A DNA stretch of 64,000 nt, taken from positions 55,711,451 through 55,775,450 of the forward strand of contig OY998178.1 in the NCBI GenBank assembly GCA_963921935.1, read 5' to 3'. The position numbers and the translations under genes are program-made. Under the pieces are notes generated by a model. The model was not told the origin of the DNA. It was given only the letters and a program-made list of their open reading frames with translations, and did no database searches. Shown here piece after piece: positions 50,095 to 61,485 of the stretch. The DNA is from Galeruca laticollis (Eukaryota > Arthropoda > Insecta > Coleoptera > Chrysomelidae). Positions within the stretch are counted from its first letter, which is position 1; each line of letters opens with the position of its first letter.

Positions 50095-51000
50095 TTACTT
50101 TTCCGCCCAACCTATCTAATATGCGAGAAAAGTATTGGTATACCCCAAAAAAAGTTGGAATTTCGAAAAATTTTTTGAGTTATTTTCACGTTTTCCATCA
50201 ACAACAACAACGCGAAAAAATGGTTTTTGGAAAAAAAATCCTGTGTGTATGTCGTCGTCATTGGCGTCGACCACTTTTTCTTACATAATTATCTTGTTAG
50301 CACGATACAGCCTGCGGAGTGCAACAATTCACCAATTTTATGGTTGAGTATTGTTAAGGACATGTCACAGATGAACCCTATTGATTTTCAGCTCACTAGA
50401 GCCAGTACAACGGGTGCTATGGTACGTGGAGTACGACATTTTGTCATTTTTAGAGCAATTTCAGTTTGTTAGCACGATACAGCCTCCGGAGTTCAACGAG
50501 TCATCAATTTTATGATTAAATATTATTCAGGACATCTCAATGACGAAACCTATTGATTTTCAGCTCACCAGAGCCACCAGTTTGTTAGCACGATACAGCC
50601 TCCGGAGTAAATACAAGTGACCAATTTTATGATTGGGTATTATTCAGAGCGTCTCAAAGATGAACCCTATTGATATTCAGTTCACTAAAGCCAGTACAAC
50701 GGGTGCTATGGTACCTGAAGTACCAACTTTTTGTCATTTTAAGAGAATGTTCAGTTTGTTAGCACGATACAGCCTCCAGAGAGTATAGGATTGATCAATT
50801 ATATGATTGAACATTGTTCAGGGTGTCTTATAGATGTACCCCATTGATTTTCAGTTGACTAGAGCGAGTACAGCGGGTCCTATCAATCTAGATATACTAC
50901 ATTTTTGGTTATTTTTAGAGAAATTTCGTTTTGTTAGCACGATACATCCCCCGAAGTGTATACAAGTAACACTTTTATGATAGAATATTGTTCAGGGCCA
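50095..51000 (+). repeat. Inverted-arm repeat, copy A (five ~173-bp units)
   Basis: Begins with the tip TTACTTTTCCGCCCAACC and TAATATGCGAGAAAAGTATTGG, as at 59873. Unit marks (AGCACGATACAGCCT) start at 50299, 50471, 50586, 50761 and 50936; the third unit is shortened to 115 bp by deletion. Unit variants (CCAGAGAGTATA in unit 4, CATCCCCCGAAGTG in unit 5) come in the same order as in copy B, so the array is a fixed part of the element. It is interrupted after GCCA at 51000 by an LTR-like insertion. Confidence 0.85.
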
Positions 51001-52558
51001 TGTAATAAACACGAAATATAGCAAAGGGAAATTTAAGGACACCCTAAATAGATATAATTTTCCTTATAATAAAATAAGTCGAATTCAATTTATTATAAAA
51101 ACAAAAGTTGACCTAGATAGAAAATAATTTAAACAAACAATTTACACAACCGACAAGGTCGATGACAAAACACACGATGGTTTGTTTATTAAAAATATAG
51201 ACAAATCTTGCAACACGAAGGAAATTAAATAATACAACTACAGTTGATGTTTTTAATAACAATCCTCGTCCTAAATCTTCGGAAATAAATAGCAGAAAAT
51301 TTTGTAACAGGGGCGGTGAGGAAGTAACCCTCATAGAGTGATCAGGTACCGTATGGCCTGACACTCCCCCATCTTCGACGGCCCGTACGTGAACAGTGAT
51401 ATTGTTTTGTTGTGATTTGTGATATTTCAAAACGTAAGTTTTTTCTCTGTCATTATATTTATTTTTTTGAACAAATATCGTATTGACATTTGTTTGATTT
51501 GTCTGGGTGTCCAAAGATACATTTCCTGGTCATATTAAGTGCACTTTTGACATTTGAGCCCCTCACCTAACATATTTAGGAAATAGTACGTTTTGCAATC
51601 GATTTAATAATCCAGGGGAACCCTAAATTTTAGTCAAGGGAGTTTAAAGATTATACAGGGATATTCATATGTAAGAAATATCTTATTTATATTATAACCA
51701 GGTCAGATTACCTTCAGATTTCGAAAGACCTTTTGCACTAGTCCTGATAGTTAGTTTCTTATATTATACAGGGATATTCAGATCTAAGAAATATCTTATT
51801 TATATCATAACCAGGTCAGATTACCTTCAGGTTACCAAATTTTTTTTCACTAGTCCTGATAATTACTTTCTTATATTATACAGGGATATTCATACGCCAG
51901 ATACCTTTCATTTATGTCATAATCAGGAAAGACTATTTTCAGATTATGGAAGTCGTTTTGCCCGAGTCATATTAATTTTTTCTCATACCTTATACAGGTA
52001 TAGACATCTTTTACTTTTGTCATAATAAGGAGAAACTACATCCAGATTACGAAAGACGTTTTTTCCATAATTAATTGCTACTGTATTGTACCGGGACATT
52101 CTCCCCGAGTAACTTTTATTTTGTCCCAACCAGGGTTGAATTACTGTACTTAATTATTTTGTGTTTGTAATATATATGTACATATTATCCACCTAGTCTG
52201 TTTCCTTTATCAACCACCCCTACCCTCAGACCAGCGGGATTGAACGGGTTGACGCGACCTGTCTTAGAACTCAGGCTTGGCACATTGTATAAGCCCAAGA
52301 GGCCCCACGGAGACCTTGTCCGCTCGTGCCAGGAAACCACCTCCACCGAGGTTACCCACAAGGGGATTCCTGGCTCTAATTGTGCCATACGGCACTGGTG
52401 ACAGCACGCTGCAAAATTCAAGGAAATAGGGATCCAAAGGTTGTCTTACACTGGTAACGGAGGGCTGTGAACTCTAAACGACCACAGCGGTTATTACAGT
52501 GGTGACCAAATATTCATTATACTGGATTATTACAATGGAATTATACCGATTCATTACA
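51001..52558. mobile_element. Probable solo LTR with GCCA target duplication
   Basis: TGTAAT...ATTACA ends, 1558 bp, inserted between two copies of GCCA (50997-51000 and 52559-52562). The uninterrupted copies of the host repeat read CAGGGCCACAGATGCGG, exactly what results when the insert and one GCCA are removed. A 4-bp duplication fits the Gypsy group. It holds a ~113-bp tandem array (51652-52100) and a GC-richer block (52190-52440). No gag or pol domain was recognised. The strand is unresolved. Confidence 0.72.
51652..52100. repeat. ~113-bp tandem repeat inside the LTR
   Basis: TATACAGGGATATTCA starts units at 51652, 51765, 51877 and (diverged) 51991. Each unit contains TAATCAGG/TAACCAGG and a CAGATTACGAAAG-type box. 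Four units of 112-114 bp. Confidence 0.85.
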
Positions 52559-52610
52559 GCCACATATGCGGAAAAGTTAGTTTTAATCTTTAAAACCATT
52601 TATTTTAATT
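52559..52610 (+). repeat. Inner edge of copy A after the LTR
   Basis: GCCACATATGCGGAAAAGTTAGTTTTAATC resumes the arm exactly where it was cut. The right inverted arm seen in the 59873-62246 element is missing here. Confidence 0.75.
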
Positions 52611-53427
52611 CCTCTTTCATTTACCTGATGCATCCACAACAACTACAGGAAACGGAGCTTACATATGTAAAGATAATCTTCAAGACATAAACTTAATATT
52701 TGAAATCTGTTAATATAAATGTACCACATTGTTGTAAATGTCTCTCCTTCTAATTACTCTTAGTAGTTGATGTGGGGTTTTCTTATGTTCAAATTAAAAA
52801 AAAACATAATTTTGTTCACCACCTTATTTCATTTAATAGCTATTTGTATAACAAGTGAGGAAAGTGCTACTTGCCGACGATGGAGTAATCATTCAAGGGA
52901 GGAAAATGCACTTTACCCCCATGCTATTCATAAGATTTTCCCGCCTTCCTCAAATAACAAGACATTTTTAAATAATTTATTTATGAAATTAAAAAACAAA
53001 AGTGATAGGCACGTTATTTTCATCAAATATGCTTGAATCACTCATTTTTCAAATATTATTTTATATTTTGTAGATACATTATAGCGCAACGCACTTTGAA
53101 ACTATTAATCTGTCAATCGACCATAGCATACCATAATATTTCTGTCTTAAATTCGAAAACCTAATGAATCTATGAATTGACGTCAACTTATTAATGTCAA
53201 TATCATTGAATTAAAATAACAATTTACTGATTTCTACCATTTTGCAAAATACAGGGTGTTCTATGAATAAGCGGTAGTGTAGAATTTTGAATTCCCTAGG
53301 GAGGAAAAGTACGACTTTGCCCCCAACAATGAGGCCAGGAAATATATACTTTGGATAGAGGTAGGCGGAAAAAATACTTAATGTAGATGTGTTTTCTTAT
53401 TTCTTTATTTCAAGAGCCATTTACAAT
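52611..53427. other. Interval without a confirmed gene
   Basis: The 89-codon frame at 52767-53036 has no motif. CAGGGTGTTCTATGAATAAGC near 53253 resembles mariner-type MITE ends but no partner was found. Confidence 0.4.
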
Positions 53428-53945
53428 CTACGAGGATCGTCTGAAAAGTTTCCAACCTGAACATGAAGATGACACAGGTTTTCAACTAAAGTAGTGGGGA
53501 AAGTGTTAACACATGTGTTGAAAAATACTCATTGAAATATCAGCCATTTTGCACGGTCAGTTCAATTTAACAATCACTTGAGTGGGTCGTTTTGAGGGTT
53601 TTCACGAAAATGGAAAAAGGTTGAGTACAGAGTTGTCATTAAATATTTGTTTTTGAAAGGCTACTCTCCCACGGAATTGAAAGATGAGTTGAACGCCTTA
53701 TAAAGAAACTAGAGACTACCAGATCCACTGATGATGAGCATTCAGGGCCAAAGCCAAAACCTCCGACAACCGGCGCAACAAAAAATTCATAAAATGGTAC
53801 TACTTGACATTCAATTTAAGATAAGAGAGGCTATGTGCACATTTAAAGGTCGCGTTTGTCATATATTGACAAAAGAATTGGGGATGCAAAAGTTCTTTTG
53901 GGGCGGTTTAAGCAGTACGACTCCGATTGTTAGAGTCGATTTGTA
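53428..53945 (+). pseudogene. Mariner transposase, N-terminal relic with its 5' end
   Basis: The tip TACGAGGATCGTCTGAAAAG (about 53429) is the classic 5' end of mariner elements. The transposase follows: VEYRVVIKYLFLKGYSPTE (53617-53680, first HTH), a linker, then KIHKMVLLDIQFKIREAMC and HILTKELGMQKF (second HTH and the box before the catalytic domain). It has frame breaks at the start and near 53700, and the whole DDE domain is missing after 53945. Confidence 0.75.
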
Positions 53946-54707
53946 ACTGTAGAAATCGTGTTACGAACCCTGTAGGTGGGATTTTTGTAGGAGCGAAATA
54001 AAATACGTATTTATCACTATGGTGCTCAGACTAGGAGTCTAAGTGACAAAACGGTAGCGGTAGTATACCCAAGGAGTAAAGTATCTATTAAGCAGCGAAG
54101 TACACCAATCACTTGGGCTGGAAGAACTGAAATCTTCAAAATTATACTAATAGGAGCAGGAAAAGAAGTACGCGGTATAACAAAGATAAATATAACGCAA
54201 AAACAGACAGCATTGTGGAATACAGAGATAAGACAGAAAAATAAAGTTATGAGAGAAAAATGGAAACAATATCTCCGGCACAAAAACAATGAGAAATATC
54301 GAGACTACAAATTAGAACGCAATAAAGTTAAAAGTATCATAACAGTAGCTAGAAGAAAGTCATTGGGGCAAATTAGATAACGATTTCCATAAGAATCAAA
54401 AGCTGTTTTATATAACAATGAAAAACCTACGATCCCCAAATGAGGAACAAGGAATTAAACAGATTAAAAATGGAAATGGAAATAGACTTACAAATAAAAA
54501 TGACGCTATAGACAGGTAGAAAACCTATTTCCAAAACTTATCGAGTGAACAGACTGTTGAAGATCAAAGAAACATGAGATAAAGGCAAATGAGTCACAAG
54601 AGGATGAGATAAAATTACAGATGCAAGCAGAAAGTTGAAAAAAATGTAATGCAGCTGGACATTATGGTGTTACTGGAGAAATATTAAAAAATATGGGCAG
54701 AATAGTA

Positions 54708-55653
54708 ACGTATGGTCCTAAAGATTTTGGAAATTTCTTAAATGCTAATACATTTTTTCAAATTTTTTTGATTTTAAAAGCACATGTGGCAACAATTAAC
54801 ACCACTAATAACGAAAAATAATTACAAATTACATTATGGATAGTGGCCCGTTATTCTCAATGAGTCGTAATTTTCTTCGGACTTGTCCCATCTTCCTTTG
54901 GACAAGAGCAGGTTCTATTTCTCTAATCTTTTGGAAGATGCGACGCCGCAATTGATCTTCATTTGTAGCTTCCCATCTTTTATCGTACACTTTCCTCGAT
55001 AGTATTGACCAAAATTCCTCTATTGGCCTAGCCTGAGGTACATTAGGAGGATTGTACAACTTAGGTACAAAGTCAATGTTATGTTACAATCAATTTATTG
55101 GCAAAGTGGATATGCCTTAATGCGCGGCAACAACACGGAATTATTTCTAGCTGGTCTGCGGTGTATTTTGGTGCCTTTCTTCTTTTCCTAAATACTAAGT
55201 TTGTGCGATCAATTGTTCTTAATACAGTGGTTTTCGAAATACCAAATCTCCGGGCTAATTTTTTCTGAGAAACTCCAACTTTGTCTTTAGCAGCATCAGT
55301 CTTCTTTCTCTTCTTACACTCAAAATTCTTGGTCTATCGCTTTTGGGTGAATTAATGTATGGTATACCATCTTCACAATTCCTTATAGTGTTGTAAATGG
55401 TTGACTTACTTATATTTTGCTCTTGGTAGATTGCAACAATATCATGCTTAGGTATTCGTCCAATTAGATTGTAAATGCCCTGACGAATATCTAATTTGTA
55501 AGACATTTTGCTACAATCGATTTGCAAAACTAAACTGAGATAATCAAACTTGATTACGTGTGACGTTTTAGTTTCAATGTCTACTTGATTAAACGACATT
55601 GGGTACAAGAATAAATAATTTAAAAATTTTCCAAAAACTTTAGGACCATACGT
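54708..55653 (-). mobile_element. Tc1-like element, 946 bp, TA target duplication
   Basis: Ends ACGTATGGTCCTAAAGATTTTGG (left) and, reversed, ACGTATGGTCCTAAAGTTTTTGG (right). TA lies on both sides (54706-54707 and 55654-55655). The transposase relic is on the minus strand. The short length shows an internal deletion. Confidence 0.82.
54829..55608 (-). pseudogene. Tc1/mariner-superfamily transposase, internally deleted
   Basis: The N-terminal part (55504-55255, from MSYKLDIRQGIYNLIGR) has a paired HTH: NISKSTIYNTIRNCEDG and, in the next frame, ARRFGISKTTVLRTID near 55200. The C-terminal part (55059-54829) reads NPPNVPQARPIEEFWSILSR (the final acidic catalytic region) and ends RKLRLIENNGPL. 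The catalytic core between them, with the first two acidic residues, is deleted. Inactive. Confidence 0.78.
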
Positions 55654-56740
55654 TAACAGATTGGGAAATAGGTATTATTGTTCCTATTTACAAGAAGAGA
55701 GACAATAGGGACTGAAACAATTACCGAGGTTTAACTTTACTGAGTATTGTTTCAAAAGTATACCAACTGGTATTGGAAAAAAGGCTGACAAGAGGAATAA
55801 AACCACACTTATAAGAATCCTAGAACGTGTTAAGAAAAGGAAGAACTATACATGATCACGTCTTCGCAATAAAACAAATAATAGAGAAAATTGAGAACAC
55901 AAACACACAAATTGTACCAATCGTCCTTTATAGACCTAAAAAAGCTTTAGACACGGTGCCAAGAGAAATAGTCAGAGAAGGGATACAAAACAAAAATATA
56001 CCACAAAAACTTATCCAAGTAATCATTAGCGTATATTAAAAGAATTATATCAAAACTGATAACATAGAGTCAAGCTATTTTCCAGTGAATGGAAGTGTCA
56101 GATAAGAAGGAGTCTTTAGCCCACTACTATTCAAGATTGTAATGGATGACGTAATCAAGCAAACAAACCGAAAAACAACAAAATTATACGTTGAGCACAG
56201 GAACCTTGAACCAATCAATATCTCAGAATGTGCTTTTGCTGATGATGTTTTGCTGTTTGGTATAGGGAAAAAACTTACCAAAACTGTAAAAATATGGAAT
56301 AAAGATTAAAAAAAGAAAATTAAAATTATTGAGGAGAAAACGAAGATAATGGTAATAGGAAGAACCATTGTTAACATTAGTCTAAATGGGGTACACTGGA
56401 ACATGGGACCAATTTTAAACAGTAAAGATGGACATAAAAGGAAATGCTTGAATACAGAGTGCAGCTAATGTATACCACAAAATAAAAAAATAATTCTTAG
56501 GGAAGAGGGAGGTGTCTATAAAAACGAAGATGAGTGTCTATAATTCCGTGTATGCACCGATCCTTACTTTTGGCTGTGAGAGCTGGATACTAACAAAAAG
56601 GCTCAGAAGGAAAATTCGAGCAATGGAGATGAAGTATATAAGAAAAGTGTTGGGAGTTAGAAGAATTGACAAAACCCGAAATGAAGGCATCAAGCAGCGG
56701 CTAAACCTTAACCCAATAGTGTCTAGATACATATTTTTTT

Positions 56741-57890
56741 TTCGGTTTTTGGCTAATTTTAGTATATTTGTTTATATTATTATCGGGATTTTTAAAAAAC
56801 ATGAATTTTTGCAACTAGATTTGTAGATCCATCAGGATAAGGTGTTGCATATTTGTAATGTTACCTAATGAAATGAATCTTTTTAGCAATGTTTTGAAGC
56901 ATATTTTTCAATATGATGTGAGGTTGTTATCAACTCATGAGATGCAAAGAGAAACTTTCAAATGTTCATTTTTATTTTTACTTTGTAGTTTTCAAATGGT
57001 AATATGAAAATCAGTTTCAGCGTGATGTATAGTTTTCAAGAGATGTCCCTAATTATTTTCTATGCCAAAAGAAGCATCTTTCTACGTTCACAAATAGTTT
57101 TGTATTCTCTCCGAAATGAGTTTTGTATAATCAATTTTATGAAACTTGTGAAAGAATTCTGCAAAATATCCTCGTTTACCTTTGCCGTACATAACTTTTA
57201 CATTCCCCATCAGAAAGTTGGAGTAAAAATACTTTGAATATTGATAAATTTGTTGGGGTTGTTTCTGCTTGATTTATGGAAGTTATGTGGTTGGAATGCT
57301 AGAATCTCACAGAAAAGTTTCCGGGAAAACAACAGAATGATTTCCGAGTAATCAATAAAAACCGGCAATCTCTTAAAATTCAATCCTACTGTTTTGAACC
57401 TCACGTCTCCGCAGGACACCATTAAAAATGATTTGTGAGTCGGAATATTGGTAATTTCGTCAGCAGATTCGACCCTGTTTCGAGAATAAAACAAAAACCG
57501 TCGTTGATTTACTGTCCGTGTTCTGTTTTTTATAACATTGCATGTTTTTATACAGAATTTCTAATAAAATACCGTTGCATGTCATCAGTAACGTTGGTCT
57601 TATGTCATAATACTACCAATTTATTAATATGTCACTAAGCTAATAATCAGAATATGTCACAAATATTCACAAGCATTCATGAACGAAGCCATATTAATAC
57701 CAAAAAATATATTTTGATAATTTTAAAATAATTTCGAAGAAAGTACGTAATATCGAATATCTTGCAATTCATTTATTCATTCACAATATTGAGCCAACTA
57801 GTAAACACGTTAAGCTCTGTTTTTTGTCAAAATAATTAAATACGCGTTAGTTAATGTGAGTTACTCACGAAAATACTTTATAAAAAATAT
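56741..57890. other. AT-rich interval, no gene seen
   Basis: Short frames (57004-57237, minus 57210-57494, 57435-57638) lack motifs. Confidence 0.45.
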
Positions 57891-58619
57891 TAGAGAATTA
57901 TGGCAGGTTTAAATAGTGACAGTCACTAATAAAAACGTCCATATTTTGACATTGTTGACAAGTGCGCATGCGTAGTTATAGATAAAAATAAGGGCGCTCG
58001 GTAATTAAGTACGGACTATCCTTAATTGTGACTGGATAGTGAAGGACAAAATTGGCGGCACTATGTTTGAGACATGCGTAAAACAAAATTGTATATTTTA
58101 TAAGTGTCAAATTTGTAAACAAACAAACTGCTACCAGCTACATTTATGCTAAGAAGTTGAGACTTGAACACAGCAAAATGGAACAGCAGAAACAGGAAGC
58201 AACACGACTAAGATTTACTTACGAGGATAACCTCGCCTTGTTAACAGAATTTTCAAGTGTTAATCCAATAGTAAACCCTCACGGTTGGGAAGAAGTGCAA
58301 GCAACTATTTTAATTACACCCCCTAGAATGGCAGCTTGTAATATTTCTTCCATTACTCGAATCCCCTTGAAGATCACCAAGAAATTCCAAAAGTGAAATA
58401 TTTGTTAGATAACTTGATAAACATAAACAAACAACGAAGCACACACCACAGAAAAGTGAGGTTGTAGGTAAAAGCATAAAATAAAAATAACCACCACCCA
58501 CCACAAAATTATAAGTGCCGTATCTCACTTTACACGATGAAAATACTGACGTCAGTGTATAAATAAGACCGATCAGTAATAGTGACGGTCAGTATTTTCG
58601 AAATTGCCATAATTCTCTA
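57891..58619. mobile_element. Small TIR-flanked element with a SANT/Myb-like ORF
   Basis: Both ends start TAGAGAATTATGGCA, inverted (57891 and 58619), and both have subterminal TGAC-GTCACTA words (57918-57930 and 58577-58590). About 729 bp. The inner sequence contains a Myb-like ORF but no transposase, so it may be a deleted derivative or a partner-gene remnant of a two-gene transposon. Confidence 0.6.
58157..58396 (+). CDS. Short ORF with a SANT/Myb-like start
   Basis: 79 codons from ATG 58157; a second ATG (58178, MEQQKQEATRL) may be the real start. RLRFTYEDNLALLTEFSSVN followed by PHGWEEVQ fits the first two helices of a Myb/SANT-like domain, with a conserved pattern F-x-x-E-D-x-x-L-L and a later Trp. 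Such domains bind DNA and occur in accessory proteins of several DNA transposons. After about residue 58 the sequence (PPRMAACNISS) no longer fits the domain, suggesting a frameshift or truncation. Family assignment is tentative. Confidence 0.4.
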   Translation: MRLEHSKMEQQKQEATRLRFTYEDNLALLTEFSSVNPIVNPHGWEEVQATILITPPRMAACNISSITRIPLKITKKFQK

Positions 58620-59872
58620 CTATCAACAAAAAATTTGTTACAATATGAGATTCAGCAGAGCAAGTAATATCTCCTCTAATAACAGATAATAAAACGAAGC
58701 AAAAAAGAAAATTTTGCGAATACATGAGGCTTAAGTCGTCTGTTAATTTTAACTTGCTGCTATTCTTGGTACACTCTACAGGGTGATACAAATTTTTCAA
58801 CCAAAAACCTATGGTACGGCAACACACGGTATATAATGGAAAATTGAAATATCATCCGACAAAAAATCCAAATTGAGCATTTGGTTCTTAAAAGGAAATA
58901 AATTTAAACTTTTGCAAAACTTTAGTGATGCCATTATTTTTGTGGGGTGTTTATATAGAGAAACTTTTAATACAAATAAATTCGTTTACTATAATGATTA
59001 CTCAAGTATGTGTGCATAACCAAAAAATCCCAATGGCACAAGACCAAATGGACGGCTTATTTCAGTGAAGTTTTTGCATCAGATTCCTAACAAATTAAAA
59101 ATTAAGTTTCCTCTAATAAATGTTTTCCTGTACGTTTTAGAAAAAAATTGTTTCAAATAAAAGTTGTAGAACGTATTAAGTTCTAAAAAAATCTCGTTAA
59201 CTTTTTGCGTCAAATCAAAAACAAAAGAAATACGATTTTTTTTCAATTTTGACAGGGCGCCATCTTGTTTCTACTGGGCCGATTTGGCCCGTTAATGAAC
59301 TCGTCCAAGATTTTGGTCAAATTTTTGTAACGAGTTTGGTTTCGATCCGTCAAAAAATGCGCCCTATATCGTGCTTACAAATTCCGTTATAACACATACA
59401 TATTCAGGGTGTTTTATTGGGAAAGGGCCTAACTTTAACTGTAGATGAGGATCACTTTGGTGCTTCCAAAAACCTTCATTTAATGTGTCTCCTGCACTTT
59501 ATAACCGAGATACAGGGTGTTTTATAAATTTATCCTATTTCTTTCGAACCTCATAACTTCCGAGTTACCCTGTATATTATTTTGAAATCTGGTACACGTA
59601 ATAACCATTACCTAGAAACTCCATCAAAAGTATCTCCAAAAAGATATTGCAGGTCCGGCTTAACAAAAAATTTCAAAACTCGTCTTTCCTGAAAACAACA
59701 CCCTGTTTATAGATTCTTTTAAAATTGCTCTTCATGATTGGAAATAGTATTAAAAATCGAATCTACTCATTTCCTTTTTATTTTCCGCACACAATTTTAC
59801 TACCAAAAATTTACCGTCAAAGTTATAATTTATGCACGTTTTGGGGGTTAACAATGGTATCGGATAAGTATT
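58620..59872. other. Interval with ACAGGGTGTTTTAT-type repeats
   Basis: CAGGGTGTTTTAT words occur near 59405 and 59514, with a related CACCCTGT near 59699 and CCTGTA near 59570. These are typical tips of small mariner-type MITEs in insects, but I could not pair complete ends. No gene. Confidence 0.45.
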
Positions 59873-60840
59873 TTACTTTTCCGCCCAACCTATCTAATAT
59901 GCGAGAAAAGTATTGGTTTACCCCAAAAAAAGTAGTAAATTTCAAATTTTTTTTCCTAAAACGGTTGTTAGAATAAAAAAATCCTGTGTGTATGTCGTCG
60001 TCTTCGTTGTCGTCGGCCACTTTTCGTTACATGCCTTGTTAGCACGATACAGCCTCCGGAGTGCAACAAGTCACCAATTTTATGATTGAATATTGTTAAG
60101 GACATGTCACAGAAGAACCCTATTGATTTTGCTCACCAGAGCCAGTACAACGGGTGCTATGGTACTTGAAGTACGACATTTTGTCATTTTTTGAGAAATT
60201 TCAGTTTGTTAGCACGATACAGCCTCCGGAGTTCAACAAGTCACCAATTTTATGATTGACTATTATTCAGGGCATCTCACTAATGAACCCTATTGCTTTT
60301 CAGCTTACCAGAGCCAATACAACAGGTGCTATAGTACTTTAAGTACGATATTTTTGGCATTTTTGGAGAAGTTTCAGTTTGTTAACACGATACAGCCTCC
60401 GGAGTATATACAAGGGACCAATTTCATGATGGGATATTATTTAGACCGTCTCAAAGATGAACCCTATTGATATTCAGCTCACTAAAGCCAGTACAACTGG
60501 TGCTATGGTACTTGAAGTACCAAACTTTTGTCATTTTTGGAAAAAATTTATTTTGTTAGCACGACACAGCCTCCAGAGAGTATACGATTGATCAATTTTC
60601 TGATTGAATATTCTTCAAGGTGCCTCACAGATGTACCCTATTGATTTTCAGTTGACTAGAGCGAGTATAGCGGGTCCTATAAATCCAGATATACTGAATA
60701 TTCCGTTATTTTTGGATAAATTTCGGTTTGTTAGCACGATACATCCCCCGAAGTGTATACAAGTAACAATTTTATGATAGAATATTGTTCAGGGCCACAG
60801 ATGCGGAAAAGTTAGTTTTAATCCTTAAAACCGTTTATTT
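59873..60840 (+). repeat. Left arm, copy B (five ~173-bp units)
   Basis: Unit marks (AGCACGATACAGCC) at 60041, 60211, 60384, 60558 and 60733, spaced 170-175 bp. Each unit includes ACCAATTTTATGATTGAATATT, CCTATTGATTTTCAGCTCAC, CAGAGCCAGTACAACGGGTG and a TTTTTG-AGAAATTTCAGTTTG spacer. Confidence 0.9.
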
Positions 60841-61159
60841 CAGCTTGAAATTAAATCTATTTAATGCAACTACAAAAGCATCCTAGAAATTCAATTGAGT
60901 TTGTATGTTTACGAGTACAGACCACTAAAAATGTGATTACAGGACATGCTCATTCAATATGTTTCGAATATTTCGAACACCCTGTATAAGGATGTGTACC
61001 TGGAAACCATGCACTTCTACATTTAGAATAACAAGAGTAAAATACGTGAAATAAATTTACCCTCCAAAATCGGAGATATTTTTATTAATTTTATATATTG
61101 ACATGAAAAGAAAACAAGAAATTCTAACAACATTGTCCAAACGAAGCAAGTCTAACCTA

Positions 61160-61275
61160 CAAAAATTGCTCAAAATGACCTCCATTCTGCTCTATCCACT
61201 TTTTTGCCCTTTTAGTAATATTGCGAACGGACCTTCTTATCACAGCCATTTTTGCCATTTTTTGAATGTGGTTTA
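61160..61275 (-). pseudogene. Mariner-like transposase C-terminal fragment
   Basis: The minus strand encodes VIRRSVRNITKRAKKWIEQN followed by GGHFEQF, the conserved tail of many insect Tc1/mariner-type transposases. Only this tail remains, between the two long arms, and it is the one clue to the family of the element. Confidence 0.55.
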
Positions 61276-61485
61276 GAAGTGACGAAATGAAATACATGAA
61301 AAATTAATGTTATTTTATATTGTAGACTTATTTTTAAGCACCGATGCGAAAATGAAAATCCGCGGAAATGCGTTGTTTCGCCACTATACAGTGATCCTCT
61401 TCCCGACCTTTAACACAGATCATTCAATAATATCTATTCTTATTAACTTAATATCGCTATGCTCAATAAATGCGAAAAGTTATAA

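Larger units (their letters stand above)
54070..56740 (+). pseudogene. RTE-like LINE coding region, split by a Tc1-like insertion
   Basis: First part (54070-54705): the linker between endonuclease and RT (KQTALWNTEIRQKNK, EKWKQYLRHKNNEKY, GHYGVTGEILKNMG). Second part (55656-56740): RT beginning DWEIGIIVPIYKKRDN, then KKALDTVPREIV (motif A, with the usual F-D replaced by L-D), a gap at motif B, and CAFADDVLLFG at 56229-56261 (catalytic F-A-D-D). Post-RT: MSVYNSVYAPILTFGCESWI and GVRRIDKTRNEGIKQRL. Removing the insertion joins both parts in one frame. Stops and frame changes occur throughout; no endonuclease part was identified. Confidence 0.8.

Noticed and set aside
51113..51514. 133-codon minus-strand frame inside the solo LTR
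   Set aside because: It lies wholly within the LTR boundaries, has no domain and no partner; LTRs of this type are usually non-coding.
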